From Prorocentrum cordatum (lineage: Eukaryota; Sar; Dinophyceae; Prorocentrales; Prorocentraceae): DNA of 64,000 nt. Below are positions 53,178 to 61,740 of this stretch, piece after piece. The position numbers were made by a program, and so were the translations under genes. How positions within the stretch are numbered: position 1 is the stretch's first letter; each line of letters begins with the position of its first letter. The DNA is taken from positions 43,501-107,500 of the forward strand of contig CAUYUJ010016348.1 in the NCBI GenBank assembly GCA_963575745.1, in the 5' to 3' direction. Under the pieces are notes generated by a model, which saw only the letters and a list, made by a program, of their open reading frames with translations, did no database searches and was not told the origin of the DNA.

Positions 53178-56100
53178 TCAGCCCACGCTGCACCGTAGCA
53201 TACCACTTGCCGATGCATTGAAATCAACCTTCGTGATGAGGTCCAGGAAGCCAGGGCCGCCGAACACGTGCTTGATGCCCTGTAATGGCGGAGTCTCCAT
53301 GTCGACGGTGGTGGCCAAGGCCAACGCCTCTGTGCGGTCCTTGTATACACCCGCTTTCTTGACCAAGAAGTTAGCTGCATCTATAAACTGCCACTTGGAA
53401 TCAGCAAAGCCGGCCGCTGTGGTCAGGAGCTCGTAGTACTGGCGGTGATTGGCCTTGAAGCAATCGGTGACGTGGATGAACCGGGACGAAGCAATGGCGC
53501 GGCTGTACTTCAGGCACGCGCCCGTGGATGTGGAGAGCTCCGTGGGGGTACTTACATAGGCGCCAACAACCGCAGCTACCCATTTCAAGAACGTCGGCAC
53601 GCTGGTCAAGTCACCAACCACAATCACTTCTGCAAGCCATGGGGCAACACGCCGCGTCATCACAACGCCATTGGCCAACAACTCGTCCCAGTGCTCCAAC
53701 TTGCGCGCGAAACGCGTCTTCCCTCGCAGGTCTTCAGGTGATGGCCGCTCCCCTTCTCCCCGATGCAGGCCGCCTCGCGCGTCGCGCCGATCCCGCTCCT
53801 GCTGGCTCTTCACCGTGGCATCAACTCTGTTGGCAGCGTGCCACTGTAGTACATCGCTGTCCTGATCTGGAAGGAGCAGTCCCTCAAGGCTTTCCTCGAC
53901 CCTTCGTTTGAACAGCTTGTCCTCTGCGAAAGTGCGTTCCTTGTCGTGCTCATCTGTCCAAGCGCCACCAGCGAGCGCTGCAATGGCCGCCTGTGCGCCT
54001 CTGTCTCCTTGGACGCGGAAGCTGCGCATCTTCTTCTGTAGCCCCTTCTCCGGGATCTCGTCAGACCTGGGGAAGCCAGGAGATACGCGCCCCCCGCTGA
54101 TCCTCCTCCCCGGCTGGGGGAGAGGTGAGGGTTGGCGAGGGGGGCGGCCCAATTTGTCAACACATCGACTGTCTGAGCGCACGCTTGGTGCCCTTGTCAC
54201 TGCGCTCCTCGCGGTTGTCGGAGCCGCTCGCCCTCTCAATGCCGAAGCAATGCTTCCACACTCGCTGGGCACCCTCAATGAGGTCGTCGATCGGGCCATC
54301 GTGCAGCAGGAGCCTGTGCGTGGACCTCTCGTGCGCAATGCCGCCGGATAACTGCCTGTCGTTGACGCCCCACGCGCCCTTGGAGAAATTCTGCTCGACC
54401 CCAGATGTGGAACATGAAGTTGCGAGCCAGCCCAGGATCGCCTTTTCCAGGTTGGTGTTTGGGCGCTGGCCACTTGATTTCGCGCGAGCGTGAATCCACG
54501 ATGTCTTGAAAGAGCCACCATGGTCCATGAAGTACGCGCGGGCATCGCTAAGATGCGACGTGAACTCCCAGTGGGGGGCTGGCTCGTCAACTGCACAGCG
54601 CGAGCTATCCGACACAACTGTCAACGAAGCGTTGTTCCTTCGCGCTGAGCACGCACAGCTGGCTCGTCCGACAAATTGAACACAGCGAAAGCCTGCGCGA
54701 ACTCCCATTCAGGAAATTCAGCATTGATTTCGACAACCATGAGCTTCAGCCATCCACGCATGACGTTGAGGGCCCTGTCCGCGGTAGCTGCTCGACGGTT
54801 CTCGTCGGCCAGGCCCACGGCGCGGACCTGCGGAGTCGGTTAAAAGGGGCCCGTGGGCCCTCGCCGGGTGGAGGGGCGGAAGACCTGGGAAAGGACAAGG
54901 AGGAGGAGGGAGGTCACTGGGCACGTGAGGAGGCGCGACGAAGAGGGCGAGGTGGCGGAGGAGGAGGAGGAGGAAGAGGAGGAGGAGGAGGAGGAGGAGC
55001 AGTAGGAGTGGGAGGAGGAGTAGGAGGAGGAGGAGGAGGAGGAGGAGGAGGAGGAGGAAGGGAATCCTCCTTCGCCCTCCATCTTCTCGATCCTCCTCGT
55101 TGTCATCGCCGTCGCCCTCACTGGTTTCTTCTCCCTCCTTCCTCCCTCCTTCCCTCCACCTGCTGACCTTGGATCGCACGCAGAATGCCAGAGCATAGTC
55201 AGCATGTGGCTAGTGAAGCACACCCTCTCAATGCACTTGGCAGATTCTCCGAACAGCGCGTTGAGATTGCCGGCGGCGCGCAGGAGGCGCGATGGGGGGC
55301 ATTTCCTGAGAATGAGTTCCTGCTGCCGAGGTTCGAGCCGCCCAAGAACCCCAAATGGGGCTTCGAGAATAAAAACGAACTATAAAAAACATGTTGGCGC
55401 CACGGGCTTGAGTCTCCAAGGCTTTGGGGGGGCGCCCCCCCCTCGCGCCTCCCCAGTCGCACGCGCAGCCAAGTTTGGTCACGCACTCGTCGACTTTCTG
55501 CGCGATGGTAGCCGCGTCGGCGGACTCATTGTCGTGGAAGCGAATCAACGAAAGCATCTCGTCCGCAGCGTCAGCACCCATAGCCGACATCAACATGTCG
55601 AATGCATTCACAGACCCGAGGAAAGCAGCGGCGTTGCCACCAAACTCGCCTCGACGAAAGTTTGCAATCTGAACCATTGTGCGCAACAAGCTACGGCAAT
55701 GAAAACAACTGCGTTGAACGGGTTTCGTGACTGACTCGAACCTGTGTTTGGCTGCCCTAAGATTGGCAAGATCTGAAACATGTCGCTGGCCCTCTGCTTC
55801 CAAGTTCCTCTTGAACCACCTGCGAAATTCCAGAGAGTTCTAAATCGTTCGGGCAGGGGGCGGACGGCTGGAAATCCATCTCTCGATCAGATCCGTCAAG
55901 ACAGGAAGTCGGGCCCACGGCCTGTTCAACGGCCTCCGAGCAGCGTGCGCTTTGTCACGGAGTATGACGCGACAGTTGGGGGTCACTGGTCGGAGGTCGC
56001 TAGAGATCGCTCTCCTGCCCATTTCTCCTGCGAGAAGCTCATCAGCTGCCGAATCTACAACAAGTTGGTGCACTCGGTCCCGGATGCGCCTCCTCAGTAC

Positions 56101-56720
56101 TGGGTGCCGTTCAGGATAGGAACCTCGAGCGTATGACGTGCAGAACTCTGAGATGATGCGGCTTGCACCTTTGCAATGCATTTTGATGAGAGCCCGTCTT
56201 GACGACGCCGCCCCAAAACGCCGCTCTGAACTTTGAAACCCTTCCTCGAAGCAATGTACCTGATGCAAAATCTATTATGCCGTGCGTCCCTGAGAAAAGT
56301 GATGGATTCGGCTCTCAAGAGAAATTTCTGGCCATGACGTTTCGCGGCTTCCCCAAGACAATAAATCATGTCCCTCATTTTTTCTTTGTTCCCGACGCTG
56401 GCTAAGCCATTGTTCCCAGCGGGCGCGCCTTTCTTCGCAGCTTCATACACAGCTTTGAATGCATTCTTGCTCGGAGCAGTCGGGTGGGCAGACTCCATTG
56501 CATTCTTATGCACCTTTGATTTGGCATGGCGCCAAAGCCAGAACGTCTTCCTCTTGGGTTCATTACTTTTGCAAGGTATGACAACAACGCCCTTTTTCTC
56601 AGAAATGGCGCACCAGAGACCCCGATCATCAGAGCGCGCCCGTGGATAGGAACGGGCGCCGCGGGTCTTCTGGGCCGCTCGGCGTTTCCTAAACTTCATC
56701 GAGCCAAAGTGGCTATTCAA
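53178..56720 (-). pseudogene. hAT-like transposase-family gene, decayed or multi-exon
   Basis: Segments in sense order: 56720-56094 with a zinc-finger-like start (LWCAISEKKG, CKSNEP, FWLWRHAKSKVHKNAM); 56200-55840 with VDSAADELLAGEM and RDKAHAARRPLNRPW; 55803-55480 with NLRAAKHRFESVTKP; 54818-54621; 54617-54157 with TSGVEQNFSKGAWGVNDRQL, resembling the hAT dimerisation block; 54090-53178 with DEHDKERTFAEDKLFKRRVE and a globular tail. The order agrees with a family I associate with dinoflagellates. One acceptor is plausible (CCCCAG/GTCTGACG near 54070). Frame changes near 56205 and 55820 have no clear splice sites, so it is probably a damaged copy. No DDE residues could be assigned. Confidence 0.6.
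54955..55062. repeat. GGA microsatellite in hAT-like gene
   Basis: Sense-strand polypyrimidine tract inside the presumed intron 54820-55480. The same interval holds a GC palindrome GGGGGGGCGCCCCCCC (55427-55442). Confidence 0.9.
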
Positions 56721-57335
56721 CTTCGGCGACGACCTAATGACAACGAAACGTGCTGTGCCAAGATCGCCAAATTAACAGCGCTCGGACCCCAAACAGCGCT
56801 TGGACCCCAAACAGCGTTTGCTTTGGACCGCCAATTGCTCCTGGGGCTCCGAGGGCCCCAAGGGGGAGATTGTTCTCATGACTGACGTTGTAATAAAAAA
56901 ACTAGCTCCTCCCCCGTCTCCCCCCCATCCTCCTCCTCCTCCTCCTCCTCTTCCTCCTCTTCCTCCTCCTCCTCCTCCTCCTCCTCCTCCTCCCCCTCCT
57001 CCTCCTCATCCTCCTCTTCAGACCTCCGAAGATGATGATCCTGCTCCTGCCCCTTCCCCCCCCCCTGTTCAGCCGGCGCAGGCCGCTCTCTGAGAGACTA
57101 CCGTCCCCGCGGGAGCAGCCCCGCAGGCGCGGGGGCGGGCGACCCCTCCCTTTCCTGCCTCCCTCCTCCTCCTCATCCTCTTCCTCCTCCTCATCCTCGC
57201 CCTCATCCCTCTCCCCCTCCTCCTCCCCCCCCCCCGTGGACTGACGACGGTGATGATCGGCCAGAGTAGCAGCGGCAGCGAAGCGGGACGAGAGAGCAGG
57301 GAGAGAGCAGAGGGCGCAACGTACATGCAGCTGGC
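56721..57335. other. Non-coding region with CCT tracts
   Basis: CCT microsatellites at about 56908-57012 and 57160-57230. A duplicated CTCGGACCCCAAACAGCG near 56780-56815. No gene supported. Confidence 0.6.
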
Positions 57336-57752
57336 CTAACGCACGACGGGCTGCGAACTGTGCACGTTGGCCTCAGCCGTCGGCTTCCGCAGCCGCTTCC
57401 GCGGCCGCGGCGGCAGCGTGGGAGTCGGTTGGGTCTCACGTTCTCCCCCGAACTCGATGGGCTCACCGGGCGCCGTCTTGGACAGGTCGAGCCACTGGTA
57501 AGACTTCTGCTGCCCCTCGTCAGCTGGGCACTTGATCGGCCGCCCCCTGATCTCCAACATTACGTCGGAACACACAGTCGGGGGCTTCACGGGCAGCACC
57601 TGTGCGGCTTTGCCTGCGATGTGCACCGAGATATCAGGCATCGGGAGCGGTAGCTTAAGTATACAGCCTGTCTTGAAGCCGATCGGAAGTTCATTGAGGG
57701 TGACCAAGAGCTTAAGAGGATCGGAAGCTTGAGCATCCATCGCAGAAGTCAT
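57336..57752 (-). CDS. Hypothetical protein, about 138 codons
   Basis: ATG at 57752 (MTSAMDAQAS) to TAG at 57336. LLVTLNELPIGFKTGCILKL and DISVHIAGKAAQVLPV suggest a beta-rich core, and the C-terminus is basic and Pro-rich (PPRPRKRLRKP), possibly a nuclear signal. No family recognised. The frame is open further upstream through GC-rich DNA. 57753-58389 shows no other gene. Confidence 0.5.
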   Translation of the reverse strand: MTSAMDAQASDPLKLLVTLNELPIGFKTGCILKLPLPMPDISVHIAGKAAQVLPVKPPTVCSDVMLEIRGRPIKCPADEGQQKSYQWLDLSKTAPGEPIEFGGERETQPTPTLPPRPRKRLRKPTAEANVHSSQPVVR

Positions 57753-58361
57753 CGCAGCAGCTTCAGAGGATAGGAAGTTTTGAAAAGCTCGTGGCAATAA
57801 AGAAATCGCTCGAGCAAAAACTGTAGCAACGGTGGCACACCGCAGTCGACGAGAGGCCCACCCTCGTCCTCCCGCTTTACCCTCAGGACTGTATCCTTGA
57901 GCCGCCGACGCTCGCTCCTGCTCTCCCTCGCTGGCTGGCGAGGCGGCTGGCGCAAACAAGGGGGCACTCGGGGCCTGCGCGTGGGGGCCGCCCCTGGCGA
58001 CTCTGCTCTGGGGGACTCCTCCTTCATTCCCCCCTTCCCTCTCCCCTGCGATGGTGATGCTGATGTTGATGGGGCCCCAGGCCGCCAGCGGCCCCTCGCT
58101 CTCTCCGGGCCCCCGCTGGGCCCGAGGAGAGCGCCGCGGGAAAACGAACCGAGCCCAGCGTGGCAACAGAAAAGACGAAACGATGACGATGACGATGACG
58201 AGCGATGGCGAGACCGATGACAATGGCGATGGCGAGACCGATGACGATGACAGATGATCGATTCCTGTCATTTCTGTATGTTTTGGCCGACTCGGACGTC
58301 ATGCGTTCGACGATCGACTACGATAGGCCCAACGATGCACCATTCTGAGCTATCACTATTG

Positions 58362-58467
58362 TAGCGATGTAAAACTTAATATGGTGCCATCACTGTTGTA
58401 GTGATGCCAAATTTAGTTCTGGAATTCCAAAATACCTACGAGCCAATGTGGTAGTGATGCCAAATTT
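58362..58467. repeat. About 52 bp tandem duplication
   Basis: TAGTGATGCCAAATTTAG occurs at about 58398 and 58450, with a degenerate third copy near 58362. Confidence 0.75.
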
Positions 58468-58749
58468 AGACATGAAGTCCGAAAACGTCTTGGAAGAGGT
58501 AAAGGACTTGGAGAGTAGTAGGTGTGGTCTGTTCCACGAGGGGAAGAGGTGGGGGAGGTGGTGGAGGTGGAGGTGGAGGGCGTGCGTTTCCTCGAGGGCT
58601 TCCCTGGAGGAATGTGCACAGGCCGCGCACGCGGCGCGAAGCGGCACGGGTCGCGCACAGGGCGCGAGGCGGCGCCGACGGGTCGCGCACAGGCGGCGGC
58701 GGAGAGGCGCGCTGCAGGCGACGGCGGCGTTGCGCGCCACGGGCGAAGT

Positions 58750-59611
58750 CATCTCCCTGCCGCCGCGCCGAAAGTCCCTCATGATGTCCCTGAGCGGGTC
58801 GTCGTTCCACTTCCACGTGGGGTCGCACTCATCCTTCGTCTTGATATCTGGGCCGTAGAGCCACTCCTTGATCTCCGAGTCCGTAGGCGGAGGCTCGTCG
58901 TCCCCGAACAACAAGTCGTGATAGATGTCCTTCAGCGGGTCGTCGTCGTCCTCAATGGGCCATTTTTCCACCGCCACTTCCAAAGGTAGGAGAGAGAGGA
59001 TGAGGAGGAGGAGGAGGAGAAGGAGAAGGATGAGAAGGAGGAGGAGGAGGAGGAGAAGGAGGATCCAGGACCCCCCCCTCCTTCTCCCCCATCCTACCTA
59101 TGGTAGGGATGGTGGAACATCGGCCCATGAGTCCTCATACCAGCAATCGGCCCATGAGCCCACGACGGGCCCCACGACGGGCCCCTCGAGCTCCTCGCTG
59201 AGGCTGAGGAGCTTCACGTAGCGCCACTCCTGCCCGGGTTCCACCGTCGCTGGAGCCCTGCCGTAGGGCTCGTCCTCGTCCTCGTGCATGCCGTAGAACT
59301 CGTTCCTGTCCTCGCGCAAGCCGTAGAACTCGTCCTCGTCCTCGCGCATGCCGTAGAACTCGTCCTCGCGCATGCCGCGCTCGTCGTCCTCGTGCATGAC
59401 GTACTCGTCGTCCTCGTGCATGCCGTATTCGTCCTCGTGCATGCCGTACTTGTCCTCGTGCATGCCGTCCTCGTGCATGCCGTCCGTCCTCGCGGGCTCC
59501 ACCACCTCGCCCTGGGAGTCGTCGTTGTCCTCCACTTCGCCCGTGTCCCTCGCCCTTGCCCACCTCGCCCTTGTCCCAGAAGTCCACCGGGTCCACGGAC
59601 GGCGGAGCCAT
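58750..59611 (-). CDS. Acidic repeat protein, two exons
   Basis: The ATG at 59611 gives MAPPSVDPVDFWDKGEVGKG. A one-base frame change near 59540 is then needed to reach DTGEVEDNDDSQGEVVEP and a degenerate repeat of G(M/L)(H/R)ED units (GMHEDEYGMHEDD..., about nine copies). Exon 1 ends PPSLP near 59102; removing 58985-59101 joins it in frame to LEVAVEKWPIEDDDDPLKD. Exon 2 has a second DDPLRDIMRD. Coding beyond about 58750 is uncertain (another intron is likely after RRGG). Highly acidic, no membrane segment, function unknown. The frame change may be decay, a sequence error or a missed small intron. Confidence 0.5.
58985..59101 (-). other. Short intron with direct repeats and inverted ends
   Basis: Sense strand: CCTACC lies at both exon-intron borders (direct repeat), and GGTAGGA near the 5' end mirrors TCCTACC at the 3' end. 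Interior is a CTC tract. The exact splice point is ambiguous inside the direct repeat; no GT-AG pair is needed. Confidence 0.6.
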
Positions 59612-59634
59612 GCCGCCACCGAGGAGAGGTGGAT

Positions 59635-59855
59635 GGGGGAGGCGGAGGAGGAGGAGGAGGAGGAGGAGGAGGAGGAGGAGGAGGAGGAGGAGGAGGAGGG
59701 GGAGGGGGAGGAGGAATAAGGGGGGGGGAGGAGCAGGAGGAGGAGGAAGGGGAGGAGGGGGAGGATGAGGCAGAGGAGGAGGAAGAGGAGGAGGAGGAGG
59801 AGGAGGAGGAGGAGGAGGCGGAGGAGGAGGAGGAGAAGGAGAAGGAGGAGGAGGA
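59635..59855. repeat. GGA microsatellite
   Basis: Plus-strand purine tract just upstream of the acidic protein start; both strands give low-complexity frames. Confidence 0.95.
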
Positions 59856-59995
59856 CCAACGGGGCACAATGATGGGCTCGACACGCCGCAGCGCGGCGAC
59901 CTCGAGCGGGAGCGCGCAGCCATGCCCGGAGGGCGCTGGGAGGGCGCTGGGAGCCTTCCCGCAGGAAGGCGGTGGCTCGAAGGCGTGAGCCTAAA

Positions 59996-60395
59996 TGGCT
60001 GCGGGAAGGGAAGACGAGTAAATATATATGTTTGAGCATCTATGTTTACATGAATACAGATGCATGCATGTGTATTTGTATACATATCTGTAAACATGTC
60101 CATATATATATATACCAGAGACACATATCGACTTCTATGTATGCAGCTATGAATGCATGTTTACTAATACGTGTGCGCGAGTATATGCACGCACGTATCC
60201 ACATATGTAAGTACAATGTGTGACTAGGCATGTATGCATGCATGTACGCAAATGTATATACATTTATGTATGTTTGTATGTATGCATGTATGTATGTAAA
60301 TATGCATGCATGTGTGTATGTATGTATGGATGTGAAGATGCATGTGCGTTTGTATACGTGTAACTATGTGACGGTGCTACGTTGCCATCTACTGC
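59996..60395. repeat. ATGT/ATGC-rich low-complexity DNA
   Basis: AT-rich island with TATGTATGCATG words, sharply different from the GC-rich surroundings. No gene. Confidence 0.85.
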
Positions 60396-61719
60396 ATGCA
60401 TGCATGCTGCGCGCGCGAAGAACGCCCAGAAGGGGAGTCAGTCGACCCCAGGCGCCAAGGGCACACCTTAACGTCGGGTGAGCTAAGCTCCCGTAGCTCC
60501 TCGACCCAGGTACTCCGGAGTTCTTCCCACAGATCCTTGGCCCAGTGGTCTGGGAACTCCGAGGGATCCCTCTCGAAGGCCGCCTCCAAGAAACCCAGCG
60601 ACCGCCGACGTTCAGCCCCGTGCGCTACTCCCACGATGGACTCGAACATCTGGATCTCGCATCGGGCACTCTTAAACCAGGTCGCCATGTGTGTGGCGGG
60701 CCGCTGGCGGGGCTCCAATTTGTCGTCCACAGGGGGCCTGTTGCCGTCGAAGTCCTCGTCGCGCGCCGGGATGCAGTCATCCACTCCCAGGTCGCGCGGG
60801 CCCGTCGCAAAGGCGAGCGCCGCCGTGCGCCGCGCGGTTGGTAACCAGGCAGGGAAACCCGATCGTCTTGAGCGTGCTCTTGGAGTGCGCACACATGCGC
60901 TTGAGAGAGTCGAACAGATCCTTCCCAGTGATCCCCTCGCAGGCCTCGACCGCGAAGGTGTTGCATCCTCTGGCTATGTAGAGGTCCAGTTCCTCGTCCC
61001 GACCGATCCCCGCCCGGGTGCCCCGGGCCTTCTTGTCGCCCTCGGTGGCCCCGCGCCTGCCGCTCGGCGGCAAGGACGTGGCGTTCGGTGAGGCGGTTCT
61101 GGCGATCCAGCCGCTCGATGATCTGGGCTTCGGCTTCGGCCGTAAGACCGCCCAAGGCCCCGGGTGCCCCAGCGTCGTCCGGACCACCGGCGCGCTCTCC
61201 ACCCAACCCGCCCCCGTGGGGCGACTGGCCGGTGAGTTGCCCAAGGGCCGAGGGTCCGTCGAGGAGCGGATTGGTCCCACGATCGGGGCCCCCGCGTCCC
61301 TCGCGCGCCAGTAAGTCGCGATCGCCCAGTAGGCCGCGACGCGGGTCCGTGGGTCGGACGGCGGGCATGGCCCCGAAGAGTTCGCGCCGGGGCGCCTGCC
61401 TCGGGCTGGGATCCCGTCCCCGCGCCGAGCGGCTCCGCGATCCCTCGCGTGAGAGGCTGCCCTGCAGGGGAACCTTGTCGCTGGCCGCGGCACGCTCCCG
61501 CGCGCGCGCCTCCAGCTGCGCATCCTCCAGATCCGCGAGGGCGCGCTCCAGATCGGGCCCCAGGGGGCCCGCCGCCGCTACTTGAGCGACCCTTCTCCGC
61601 AGCTGCCGGTCCGCCTGATCAATTGGAATCCCGAGTGGGCCAGCGGTCATACCCAGCGCGCTGAGGGCCGCTGCTTGGCCGCCTCGTCCCTTGAGATCCT
61701 CCGCTCGTAGGGTATCCAT
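60389..61719 (-). pseudogene. Second ORF of unrecognised element, frameshifted
   Basis: Starts MDTLRAEDLKGRGG at 61719, only 22 bases after the stop of the upstream ORF. Order: Gly/Arg/Ser-rich region with RSRSARGRDPSPR, then EAEAQIIERLDRQNRLTERH. A frame change near 61040 leads to DEELDLYIARGCNTFAVEAC and CLVTNRAAHGG, another near 60820 to DNRPPVDDKLEPRQRPATHM-like and DHWAKDLWEELRSTWVEEL segments. The composition suggests a gag-like multi-copy ORF. I recall similar proteins from dinoflagellates but cannot name the family. It stops at the AT-rich island. Confidence 0.45.
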
Positions 61720-61740
61720 AAAAATCTCGAGGGGATCAGG

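Noticed and set aside
53403-53640. Possible BRCT-like fold in the tail of the hAT-like gene
   Set aside because: Only a faint pattern (RFIHVTDCF) is visible and no conserved Trp could be assigned.
60230-60481. Met/Cys/Tyr-rich frame in the AT-rich island
   Set aside because: Produced by ATGTATGC repeats.
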